This document shows, piece by piece, positions 49,076-63,589 of a stretch of DNA of 64,000 bases. A program made the position numbers and the translations under genes. This stretch comes from Apricaphanius iberus (Eukaryota > Chordata > Actinopteri > Cyprinodontiformes > Aphaniidae), in NCBI GenBank assembly GCA_028564705.1, contig JAPXFQ010000344.1:2299001-2363000 (forward strand), given 5' to 3'. Numbering within the stretch: the first letter of the stretch is position 1; every line of letters begins with the position of its first letter. Under the pieces are notes generated by a model. That model ran no database searches, had not been told where the DNA came from, and saw only the letters and a program-made list of their open reading frames with translations.

Positions 49076-49569
49076 TATAGAGCTCGGTGTGCGCCACGGA
49101 TGTTGTGCGGCGCTGCTGCAGCTTTAACCGTAGGCCCTCCTCCGGGAGTTTAGGGGTCACAGAACGGCTCGTTCTGACAGTCTTCGATAATGGAAGCTAC
49201 AACGGGAGAAATGTTCCCTCATGTTAAAATTTTTGTCTGAAGTAAATAACGTGATTGCAGTCTCCAATGGAGCAAAGCGCAGATTCTGCCTGCAGATCAA
49301 CAGCAATGATTACTCATGGGGTACTCTATTCTGTCCGCCGGAAAAAAATCCAAAACCTCATGTCAATAGCTTCTGCAACAATCCGACAAATAGATAACGA
49401 AAGAAAAAAAGAAAAGTGAGCATTCTAGTTCCATGCCGTGCAGGAACCGCATCAGATATTCTAATAATAGTGCAAGCGTTTAATTTCACTTTTATGTGTA
49501 GTTCTGTGGTCAGGTTGTTTTGATTGAATACTACTTAACATATACTATTGAATATGCATTAACTCGTCA

Positions 49570-50540
49570 GACGACGAGGGGAGACCGGGGATGATTGTAA
49601 CACGGGGTAAGTTGTAACACTACCAGTTCCATGAATCAGGGATAAGATAGGGGTAATGTGACATTTTCAGTTTCCTCAGGCTTCCTTAAGAATCACATGT
49701 GGGGATTTCCCAGTCAGTCTTGCGATCTCTCCAGAAGCTACAACAGAAAAATTGAATTCTGAGCTAAGAAAGTAAAAAAAAAAAGATATTTTGTTTAGTA
49801 CCTCTACCGTTGTAGATGATGATGTATGAGTTATATCAGGTAAAACTCTAGTTTCTCTAGTAAAGAATGATGTATCAAGCTCCTGCTAAGTTCAAAGCAC
49901 CATGCTAATACAGCTAGCTAAACATTGGCCGGGAAGGTTGTAACGTGTGTTTTGAAAGTGTTACAACCATCCCCTTATATACAACTAAGAACCTTTTGTG
50001 TGATTTCATTAATTCTACAGAATGCCTAGAAAATTCTTGCTACCATTGTGGCCTAAAATGCATTTAATTTGTTTGTTGTTGTCTCAATTGTGACTTACAG
50101 TAAGAATGCATTTCATTTCTTCTTTCTGTGGAATGGGGATACACATGTTTATTAATTTGCTCTCACTCACACACACCTATATGAATGTGGACATACAGAT
50201 ATGCACAAACGCACGTGTGCATGTACAAACACACACAGTATGCACATACTATCTCAATATTCACATTGTATTGTTGCACTTTTTTATTTACACTAAAACT
50301 CTTGTTTTGGCATATCACATGTAGTACCCTTAGTTTTTGTGCAGGTTGTCTACCTGTTACAATTTACCCCAGTATGTGTTACAACCTGTAACAAATGACC
50401 ACTTTGTATTCGTCATAATCTCACGAGGTCTGTGATATAGTTTAAGAAAGTAAAATTTTTGCCATTTGTAGTAGACAAATGTGGGTACTTTGCCTAAAAT
50501 TTTCAGACATGTAGCAAAAAAAAAAAAAAGAGGTAGTTTT
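49570..50540 (+). mobile_element. Probable body of a decayed DNA transposon
   Basis: This AT-rich stretch is peppered with TTGTAACA/TGTTACAA words (near 49597, 49611, 49941, 49961, 50357, 50378 and 50389). It leads directly into the hAT dimerisation-domain relic at 50543. The GGGGAGACCGGGGATGATTG start at about 49576 could be one end. No intact coding frame remains. Confidence 0.35.
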
Positions 50541-50542
50541 AG

Positions 50543-50815
50543 GTGCTAATGAAATTATTGATCATTTCACTGCCTGTTACAAGTAGCTCCGTGGAGTTTT
50601 CAGTGGAGACCAGGATTAAAACCAGCAGCAGAGCTACAATGCTCACTGAGAGACTTAATAGCATCTTACTGCTCATGTTGGAAAAAGAGCTTGCAGACAA
50701 ACTGGACTCTGACAAAATAATAAACCTGTTTAATGGTCAAGCCACGCCGTCTTGCCTGGTGAAACTGCAATCCGAAGTTGGGAAGTTCAGATACTTAAGT
50801 AATATGTATTTGTGA
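50543..50815 (+). pseudogene. hAT transposase C-terminal dimerisation-domain relic
   Basis: An open frame of 90 codons in which residues about 17-66 follow the hAT dimerisation pattern: RIKTSSR (family: RIKT.LR), then LTERLNSILLLMLEKEL and a D.DKIINLF helix. Nothing upstream in the same frame encodes the DDE core or a BED finger, so only the tail survives. The first part of the frame is non-coding in character. It could come from a ZMYM1-like host gene family, but isolation among repeats favours a transposon relic. Confidence 0.5.
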
Positions 50816-51129
50816 TAGTGTGAAATAAACAGGAGAAGATAAACAGGTTTAAACACAACAGGAAATACACTTGAAAATTGACTAATTTAAATTGCGTTTA
50901 AAACCCACTGCAGTCTCACTAAGTTTTTGTGCAGCTGGTGTTCCCCCTGATTGGTCATCATGCATTTGTGATGCTCACAGGCTGCATTAATAAGTCTTTC
51001 TCAGCCTGGGAGAAAAAAAGGGTCTCTTTCCTTCCATTCTCACTTACCTTGGATCAGTTAACAGGGGTTGCTTTTAATGTAGTATTGACGCACATGAGCC
51101 TGGCTTGTTGAACCATGCTTAAATTAGCA

Positions 51130-51816
51130 GGGACTGGAGGCTCTTTCACATGAGCAGCAGCATCAGAGCCAGGGACTTAAAACGGCTCAACAACCGGATG
51201 AAGAAGGCTGGTTCTGTTCTGGGGACGACTGTGGAACAGGTGGAGATAATGATGCAAAGAAGAATTCTTCATCAAATTAAACAACAACAACAGATTATCT
51301 TCAGTCGGAGGGTTCTTCAGTTTCTACAGTTTCTACAGGAAATCCTTTCTCCCTACAGCCATCATGGTCTACAACATGTGTCAAGCTCAAGGCCCGGGGG
51401 CCAAATCTGGCCCTCTATGGCCATTTATGTGGCCCTCTAAGCTCTAGAGAACCCTATAGATAGAAAATGTAAGTTTTATTTTTGTGCACTCCAATATAAT
51501 TTTATTAGTAAAATAAAATCAGTGTTTATTTAAACAGTCTTTAATCATATCATTATGTAAAGTTGTTCAGGATTATTTAATTTTAAGACGTACTCTTGGA
51601 ATATGGAGGGTGATTTTAATGGTTTGTTATAGTTTTATCAATACTTTCTGCCACAACTGGCCCTTTAAGGATATTAATCATCTTGATGTGGCCCAAAATG
51701 GAAATTAGTTTGACACCACTTGTCTAAAACAACTCCTTGAAAAATGAATTAGTAACGAGCTACAACACCACTTAATTTCCCTTTGGGATCGATAAACTAT
51801 TTTTGAATTGAATAGA
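51130..51816 (+). mobile_element. LINE 3' fragment split by a nested hAT-like insertion
   Basis: 51150-51300 encodes SIRARDLKRLN followed by KKAGSVLG, a LINE C-terminal signature. The 3' end resumes at about 51730 and finishes at about 51816 with TTCCCTTTGGGATCGATAAA and TTGAATTGAAT, a Rex-type tail. Between them lies a separate element (51378-51721). Confidence 0.55.
51378..51721. mobile_element. hAT-like non-autonomous element nested in a LINE
   Basis: It begins ATGTGTCAAGCTCAAGG and ends GTTTGACACCACTTG, so both ends carry the GTGTCAA / TTGACAC inverted word. Subterminal GGCC-rich words (CTGGCCCTCTA, TGTGGCCC) are typical of this group. The flanking 8-mers are TCTACAAC and TCTAAAAC, one mismatch. 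It is AT-rich inside with no ORF. Confidence 0.55.
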
Positions 51817-51829
51817 TTTTTTTTTAGCT

Positions 51830-54800
51830 CACTAGTGGAACCAACCCTTTGGCTATTTCAAACTTACGAGAGTGCATGGACAAAACCAATTTCTTTTTAT
51901 AAACACTTCTTTTCACAGTCATCTTTAAAGGGACATTCCAGCAATTAATTGAAATGTAGCCTGTTGCAATGTCCACCAAAGTTCAATAAGTGAGAAAGCA
52001 TATTGTAACTAGCCCAGGCCTCCTGCCAATCTGGCAACAGTCCATTTGCGTCAGCTTAGCGTAATAAACAATGTAAATGAATGGTAACGTCTAGCATTTC
52101 ATGTGTAGAAGTAATGAGAATCGCTCAATAATGATCCTAATTGTTCCCTTGGCCTCAGAAATCACATCTATTACCAATGACAAGTAATACGAAACAATTA
52201 CAGGAGCCAACTTGAGCCTACAGTACGACAAAGCACTGCTGCAAGTCGAAAGGACATGAGAAGGAGAAAATAGCTTTTCTCCCAGAGGGGCAGCTTGGTT
52301 TCAGTTTTTTTGTTTTTTTTTTGCCCTTAAGAAAAGAAATCATCTGATTGTCTTTACACAAAATTATCTTGATGATCTGAAACATATATAACATATAAAA
52401 GAAAAGCATCCAACGAAAAATGTAATCGACATTTTTCTTTTCTTTTTTACCGTGTTTTCGTGAATTCAAGGTTTTATTAAACCGACACTGTTGTCTTTCT
52501 TGATGCAGTGAAACTTTTTGCCCACTAGGTGGCTCCCTAAGACAATGCTGGAAGGGCGAATGTTATAAAATGAAGTACAGGCCTGTGCTATAAATTCGGG
52601 ATTTTCTGTCATCTGGATGTGCAGACTCATTAATAAATTATAAAAGTTGCAGCTTTATATAAGGAAATGCTCCTAGTACTTTAACATATTTTAATATTTT
52701 TACTTAAATCGCCCCCCCCCTTTAGAAATTACCCCACATTTGATATTTTCTTCCCCTTTAAATAAAAGGGTAGGAATATAGCATCCCTATCAATACAGAA
52801 GCACACGCTTAGTTATTTATGGCGTTCTTTTGCAAGTGAACGGGGTCTTAAATCTGCAAGATGGAGCCCATCTGCTTGTTCAATTTGTTCGCAGTTGCCG
52901 TGATTTGAACCATCTCCAAATGAAGCCACTCGGAAAAAAATAAACGACTCGTCCAGATGTTGCCCGCATGCTCAGGAGGGAATCAACAGAGTGAAGGCCT
53001 GATGCCCGCCTGCAGCAGAAAATCTGTCCAAGCACAAACATGCTTGCTCTAAAGTTCTCCAAAGAGGCAGAGGGAAAACAGACGGATTTGCGTCTTGAGC
53101 AAACGTGAACAGAAACTACATTTTTAAAATTTTATAAAAAAAAAAAAAACACTCCTACCATCACCATCATTTTCTGTGTTTTATTATAGAGAGAGAAAAA
53201 AAATACACGATCCGATCGCTTTTCTTTTACATAAAACCACACACATTTTTTACAATATAATTTCACTTATTTCTTTATTCTTTAATATTAATTTCACAAT
53301 ATATGATCACCACTTTTTAGATATACATTCCATCTTTTTGAAACCACGACAACACACTACACATACGTTTTTTTAATAACATTTCCACAGGACCAATTGG
53401 ATTGCACAGAATGAAAAATGTCTGTATGCGCATTTTCCTCGTCGATAACCTTACTTGTTATTAATTACGATTTACTTTTTTTTTTGTTTTGTTTTGTTGT
53501 AGTTTTAGACATCGAAAATTTTCAAGACCGGGGCGTGTTAAATACATTTTCATAAACAGGCCATGTGTGGATCTAAATGCGTTATTGTAAAATTCAGTAT
53601 TTCGGAGTTCCCATGTCTAGAGAAAACGGGGCCGCGATGGAGAGGTTTTAGGGGGCTCTGGATGGGGATTATTGAAAGCGGATTTTTTTTTATTGCGTAT
53701 TGATAAGCTGAGAAACATAAATGCGAAGTTTTGTGGCTGGGAAAAGGCCTGCCAAAGCATTAACACGTTCGCCAATGAACCAGAAAGCTTGACTTTTTTT
53801 TGTATATATGTCCCATATTTTCTAGTCCGTATCATACATTCAATGCATAGTTTGTACAGCTGCTGTCTTCTATGATGTTTTTACACTGCCACCTTTTAGT
53901 TTCATGAATTACCGGATATTTAAAATAAATAAAAAAAACTGTTTTGATGCAGCTTGAAAATTCTGATTATTGCATTTTTTTCTTCTTCTTCGTTTTTCCG
54001 CGGGCTTTTTGGGGCTTTAACACCACATGCAGCCCTTACAGTCGTGTTGCAAATTAAAAAAAGAAAATTGTATCACTTTTCTCCCCTTTTTCCAAGCCTC
54101 CCAAACTCGATCTTTGAGGTCTCATGTGGGGAAGCACCTCAAGGGCGACGGAGAAAATGACAGCCTGCCCTCTTTTTGTAACTTTGCTCAGATCATTGTT
54201 GTAAACGTACACTCCACTGGAAAATATACACAACATGTGTCATGTGTGCGAACGTTTTAGACTCCCTAGTTGCTGTTAGATTTACTGGTGTGCGTAGAAA
54301 GAAGAGAAGTAGTGCGCAAGCGTGAGTGAGTGTGTGTGTGTGTGTGTGTGATGTGTGCTCTGTGCGCGCTTTTACGCATGAATCAAGCAGAGGGGGAAGG
54401 AGCAACTCGCCGCGTAGTGTTTGTGTGACTTTTTAAAGTTTTCACTAAATGAAGATTTGAAGCTACCGGTTACAGGTGTATCTCCATCAACTAAAATATA
54501 ACCGAAAAGTTATGCAATTCAATTCCAAAGTGAAACATCTATTTTGCAGATTCATTACAGTGTGATATTGCCGTTCATTTTTAATGTCTAAGGTTTACAG
54601 CTAATGAAAACCCCACCTTCAGTTTCTTGGAGATTTTGAACACTACATAGAGCTAGATTTTAAACGTCAAATTTTCTCTAATGGGGTTCGGTCGGGAACA
54701 GTCAAGCACAGCGACACAATGGTCATCGAAGTTGGTATCTGTACATAAGGCAGAGTGGGCAGGTGTCAAGTCCTGGTGAAAAAAAAAAGATGAAACTTAC

Positions 54801-55540
54801 TCCTACATTAACCTTGTCAGCAGTGCGAAGCATAAAGTTCTCTAAACCTGCCTGGTAGATGGCTGGTATAACCTTGAATTTGATGAAAACCAGGGTACCA
54901 ACTCCAGTAGATGACATGGCTCCTTCTCTCCTCATGGAATATGGAAATCGTCTCACTGGACCTCAAACAACTTGCATTGAGAGCTTTTTGTACAAGTCTT
55001 CTAGACAGTTGGACTTTTACAGATGTTTAAATTAAATAAAAAATGTACTTCTTTTCTGGAAAGAGGACTGTGGACGACTAAGTCCATTTTTAAAAAACAT
55101 TCTTACCTAAGCTAAGACAGTTCTGACTGTCTCCAGTTCAGGATTGGCTCAATACGGAAAGCTGTTATCCATTTTACTGTTAGGTCAGTGTGTGGTGGCT
55201 CCAGCCACAGTCTGTGGTGGTTATTCCTACTCTTTCTTCCAAATTAGACTAGATTCTGACTCATCCAGGAGGTGACAAAATGCTTAAGTAACTGCATATC
55301 TTATTACCCTCCCCCCTATAGTTTTTCCTTCCACTCAACTTTCCATCCAACAACCAGCTTCTTTAGCAATTACCTTTTCTGGCTTACTCGTCTTGCTGAG
55401 GTTGTCTGTGAACAGCATTCTGGTCGGCACCCCTCTCATAAGTTTGTAGGCCATTAACAAGGTGGTAACAGCATTTTTATAATAAAAATATTTTTTAATT
55501 GGTCTCTTTTAAGATTATATTTCCCAAAGAAACTGGGTTT
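51830..55540. other. Gene-free stretch downstream of slc32a1
   Basis: No exon could be supported. It holds a CTCF-like motif (52522-52533) and a GT microsatellite at about 54328-54350. On the minus strand, TTTATT near 55546 gives an AATAAA that could end the slc32a1 transcript. The denser-coded stretch at 52850-53110 has no open frame and stays unexplained. Confidence 0.5.
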
Positions 55541-55908
55541 GGGGTTTTTATTTGCTGTGGACAGCAATCTTTAAAAAAGCTATAGTCATCTTAAAGATTT
55601 AAGAATTTACCATGGACTGATATTAATTTTGCTCAGCATTTAAATGAAATGTCTAACCCATTTTGTTGGGTCAAATTAACTACTGCTGGGTTGGTCCAAT
55701 AGTTACCCAGGTGTTGGCTTAGAAAAAAATCCAAGATGGTTTGATTTTAACCCAGGATTTTTTAGAGAGTAGAAATAAATATTTAAAATATAACACTCTG
55801 CATGCAATGAATATGAGTTTCATTTTCCAATTGAATTAGTGAAATAAATTTGCTTTTACGATTATATTCTAATTTATTAAGATGCATTTGTCTTCCAATG
55901 GTTCGTCT

Positions 55909-58947
<3,039 letters not shown>

Positions 58948-61900
58948 TTTCCCTCCTCTGTCGTTTCTTAACTGTCCGCTGATTTATTATTTTTCTTCCC
59001 CTGTAGATAATAAAAAGTGAGGCTACTGTGTTCTGCAGCTCCTTATTCTCAGCATGAGATAAAGCCACAAGGAAAAGCGCAGGTTTGGCTTCAAGACACG
59101 ACGGTTTTCAGTTGCTATCTCCACTTCTTGTTAAGTGTGCGGCTGATGCTCTTGATTATCCTCAGGTTCATGTCACCTTCAGACTTCGCTGCTCTTTTTC
59201 TGCATCCTGGCGCTGCGCTCTGACGCTCGACGAGTGAAAGCGCACCTTTTCAGTCTCTGTGCGCAAAAGCTTTACGCACAAGCGAACAAAAAAAAAAGAA
59301 AGAAAAAGGGCGAGCCACAGGTTCCTGCGGGGTCTGCGCTGTGAGTTCTTTCTTTTAGGGGAAGCTATAAGGTGGCAGGCAGCTTTCCCCAGGAGTTCAG
59401 GTGCTTTACTGATGCCGATGCGGTACCGTGGAGCCCGGGGAGGCAGGGACGAGACACGTGTCCTCGTCCGCCTCCAATGCAAAGCACGTCTCCAGCCCTC
59501 CCAGTGCCCCAACCTGGTGAAAACGGGAGAGATTTGCTGCATTACTAGGGGAGGTGCTTGCTGCACCCCCCACCACTGCTCCCCCAACCCAGAATCTATA
59601 ACACCTCATTCTAACATCCAATGGCATTCCGAGGGCCTCAAATCTTGCATAACTTTACGAGTATAAAGGGGGGTAGGAATGTGAAGAAACCCGACTTTTT
59701 GGAGCATAAAATATTACAACCAAATCTAGAAGCTTCTGATTTTAAAATTGTATTATTTTTCTAATTACTTTCAGCGAAGAGGAGCAATAAGCATCATTGG
59801 GATTATTCTGGACCGCGTCGAACAGCATTAGGTTTGTTGATGATCCAGAGGATTTTTACAAAAAACGAGATCGTAATTTCAGTTTGAAAAATTAACATTT
59901 TTTTCTGAATGGAAACTTTGATCTTCATTCGTTTCAGGGCTTATTTATCCATGTAATTCCACGTTGTCTGTAAAAAGGCGTTCCATCTGAGAGAGAGAGA
60001 GGAAAAAAAAACAACAATGCATGTTGTTGCTTTTCCAATTTGACGTGAGAAATGTGACATTTCTTTCTAGTTCCACATAACGTAACGCATTTGCCTATTC
60101 TCGTTATAGGCTAAAGAAATAGTAAACATTGTTAATTAAAAAAAATGCTTCTATTCCAGTCGATTTCTTGTTCTTGATGCAAGAGCTAAAATGTAATCCT
60201 TATATTCTGAATTTAGGAGATATGGCGGCAAATTCTCGGCATTCCATTCATCGAGCTAGTGTGTAACACAGACCCACATTCCTGAAATCATTTTTTGCGG
60301 ACGGCGCCATGTCAGTAGTACTTTGTGTTCCCTGTACCCTCACATTGCCTCTAGGCTGCAGAATCACAGTCTCACCAGGACACCAAGCAGCGGCCTGTTC
60401 GACTCGATGCGCCGACTCACCTGCACGGCCAGCTGCTTCAACCTCGCTGTTCTTTATGTTTGAGAAAAATAGAATTATGTCACATTTAAATCTCCGAGCC
60501 TGCCTCACGTTATAAAATACAAACCTGAGGAAAAGTTTTTTTTTAAAGCCTGTCTTGAATGCTATAGCCTACTAACGAGCAAAAATGTTTCGGTGAACTG
60601 GTCTTGAGTTCAATAGGAAATCACACGGATAAAATAGTGCTTTAAATTTGTCATAATTTCTCGTTTCTTTAGGACAGGCACACACAAGTAAAGCTCCCGC
60701 TGAGCATTATCAGGCCTGTGCATCGCCAGTAAAACCCTGCAAATACAAGGCCAATAAATCGCTCGCTCTGCTTTGTCCCTCCTGTCCTTTGTCTGTGAAG
60801 CTTGTGTGTGTGTGTATGTTTTTTTTCCCCAGCTGCGTGGGAACGAAAATGGCTGCTGCTTTGAGTGAAAGAGTTAATGACGGAGCTGTTATCAGCGGGC
60901 TGCAGACCTGCTTGGATCTGCGCTCTGAGCTGTCTGATGGAGTGCGCTGCAGGATGAAAAGAGCAACTCTGACACCACCAGCCCCAGGTCACAGCGGCTG
61001 CGCAGCTTCCCAGCACACAGCCCCACTAAAGGAAATACATAAACGAATAACGGATTTTCCTGAAAAGAAATTCTTTTAACGAATTCACGACTTTAGACAT
61101 TTCTGATTTTTCAGAGGTGACACAGATTTCCAAAACTAGTTGTCTGTAAACAGTAGGATAATGATTCTCCCCGCAGTTCATCGCCGACGCCTATGGTGTC
61201 ACCAGAGGGTCAGGGTGCCAAGTCCCGGGGGGATCCATCCATGTCCTTACAGATATGACCAATCATAGCTCCTTATCGCTGGTGGGTTTATGTTTGACCC
61301 ACATGTCCGATGGTGATACTAACGCAAATAATATAAATAAAAATACTTTTTTTGTACAGGATTTGTGTTTCGATCTATTTTCTCAGAGGCCCGATAGGAG
61401 CGTTTCCTCCCTTTTTCCCCTCCTCCTCCTCTCTTCAGTTTCATCTCCCTGACTCTCCTTTTTCGCATTACACACATGGGTGAGCTGGCACAAGGTTCTC
61501 CGCCTTCTTGTAATGGCTCCATCCCCATCCTCCATGCGACTCCCTCAGCGCACCCTCCCACCCCCAGCGTTTTCCCAAAATTACCAAAATTATTTTCGAT
61601 ATCAGGCAGAATTTACTTTATGAATGAACGGCCTTAAAACACAGACAAAAGAAAATAATTAAAAAAGTATAGTAGCGTACATTTTCCCCCCACTGTTTGT
61701 ATCGTCAAACTGGGTTTTGTTCCCATCGCTTCCAAGGCTAATTTCGCTCAGTTAATTTTCACTCCAAATATTTAAAGATATAATCTAAGATAATGTAATA
61801 ATATGGCGTTCTGTTGCGTATAACTTGAGGAGACTTGTGTACTATAATATATACAGCCAAGACTGAGTCAATAAAAAGAGTATCTGAGTAAAATGAAAAG

Positions 61901-61960
61901 CACAAAAACGGCGATGCAGTCGGTTTAGATTTTTTTTTTTTGGAAGCTGCACCACATTAT
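58948..61960. other. Upstream region of slc32a1
   Basis: This is the 5' side of the minus-strand slc32a1 gene. CpG is denser at 59170-59500, with a CACGTG E-box near 59455, fitting a promoter or 5' UTR. A plus-strand TATA-like GAGTATAAAGG is at about 59659. The block 60660-61020 is non-repetitive and compositionally complex but has no convincing frame. Confidence 0.4.
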
Positions 61961-62158
61961 CTGCCATTTAACCCATGATCACCTGTCTGTCTTTCTGTCT
62001 GCTGCGCCTATCCATCAGCTCAGCGAGGCAGAAAATACCCTCCACGCTCCTGAATTGAGAGGGGGACGCTGAAAAGGCACTCTACACTCTCTGGGGAGCG
62101 CAGAGGAGGGAAATTAGCCAACATCAGGCCTAATCACAGGACCTCAGAGTCCATTAAC

Positions 62159-62166
62159 ATTTGCAT
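62159..62166 (+). promoter_or_regulatory. Octamer (POU) site upstream of slc32a1
   Basis: ATTTGCAT is a perfect POU/octamer sequence. It sits in a complex, non-repetitive stretch (about 61970-62300) with several TAAT-core homeodomain words (AAATTAGCC, CCTAATCAC, CCATTAAC). It is 3.2 kb upstream of the slc32a1 start codon. Confidence 0.4.
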
Positions 62167-62267
62167 CACAATCACAGGTACAGCGAAGTGTCTGCGGCTG
62201 GAAGCGCTTGGGCGCTGTTTGCATTGGACTGATTTTAGCAGTGAAAAAAGTTAAGTGCGGCTCGTTT

Positions 62268-62284
62268 TTCAGCACCATGGAGAG
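62268..62284 (+). promoter_or_regulatory. RE1/NRSE (REST-binding) site upstream of slc32a1
   Basis: TTCAGCACCATGGAGAG fits the 17-base consensus NTYAGMRCCNNRGMSAG at every position. Over the full 21-base motif, 17 positions agree with the usual optimal site. It lies 3.3 kb upstream of slc32a1, a neuron-specific gene of the kind REST silences outside neurons. Confidence 0.65.
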
Positions 62285-62860
62285 AGTTTGGTTAAGTCTG
62301 TGGCGCATTCTGGGAGAAAAAACACATTAATTTAGGCAGTTTATTGTAATTTCTGATTCTGCTTAAAAATTCAATTGTTTCTATATTTTGTAACGACTTC
62401 ATTACTACTGGTTATTATCCATTGAGCTACAACTTGGATAAAAAAACCGTTCTATTCTATTCCATTCAGGATTCAGTGGATGACACAAGGCCTCATAATT
62501 TATCTTAATTATCCAGGAAAGGAGGGCAGATCGTTACGTTTTCGAGTATTTCTGAAAAACGAAACAAAAAAAAACTGAAAACGTTCCCATTCTAATACAG
62601 TCAAGCGGATTTTATAGCTTCAATAACCACTTTCTGTTGTTTTCAAGGAACAGAAAACTGTTAAAAGTCGGAATTAACAAATTAACTAAACAGTAAGTCA
62701 TCTTTGACCCCCTAAACGATCAAAGCCTGCGAGGCAGTGATATTCAACGACACTCTGGCCCTTTTATCCCAAATGTATCCACACACACCGATGCCTATAT
62801 ACCCACCATATTCCCACCGCTGCTTTTAAAAAGACAGCAGAGTTTGATGCAGACACATTT

Positions 62861-62885
62861 TTCTTTCTTTCTTTCTTTCTTTCCT

Positions 62886-62984
<99 letters not shown>

Positions 62985-62985
62985 C
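62861..62985. repeat. (TTTC)n microsatellite, about 125 bp
   Basis: About 31 TTTC units with one break (TTCC near 62881). The opposite strand reads GAAA and yields an artificial Lys-Glu-Arg-Lys repeat frame. Confidence 0.97.
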
Positions 62986-63089
62986 CACATCACTGCTGCA
63001 GCCGCAAAGCCAACCGATAATCACAGCCACCGCCCACTTCCACAGAGAAACAAATCCAGGTGGCCCGCAGTGACAAACCACTAAGAGCC

Positions 63090-63215
63090 TTTTCATTACT
63101 CCTAATGCGCCTGTTTAATGGCTTATTATGGACTCCCGAGAGCTTTCTTCTGAGAGGGGGTTGAATTAGTCCTGCATGGTGGCTTTTGTCAGCCCATAAA
63201 ATAGCAGGATAAATT
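63090..63215. other. Unique-sequence island between microsatellites
   Basis: It is non-repetitive, with several homeodomain-type words (TCCTAATGCG, GTTTAATGG, GAATTAGTCC). It has no open frame. It could be a conserved non-coding element of the slc32a1 regulatory domain, but no comparison was possible. Confidence 0.25.
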
Positions 63216-63224
63216 CTTCTACAC

Positions 63225-63503
<279 letters not shown>

Positions 63504-63589
63504 CCTTTTTCACATACAGTATATTGTTCCTATAAAGCGCTCCCCAGACGCCGTTTTGCTGTTAACCCACAGTGACTCTGCTCTCTCCA

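Noticed and set aside
59655..59672. Plus-strand TATA-like sequence upstream of slc32a1
   Set aside because: No open frame or exon follows and the orientation is away from slc32a1; too weak on its own.
62764..63096. Long minus-strand frame with Lys-Glu-Arg-Lys repeats
   Set aside because: It is the translation of the TTTC microsatellite and has no flanking domain.
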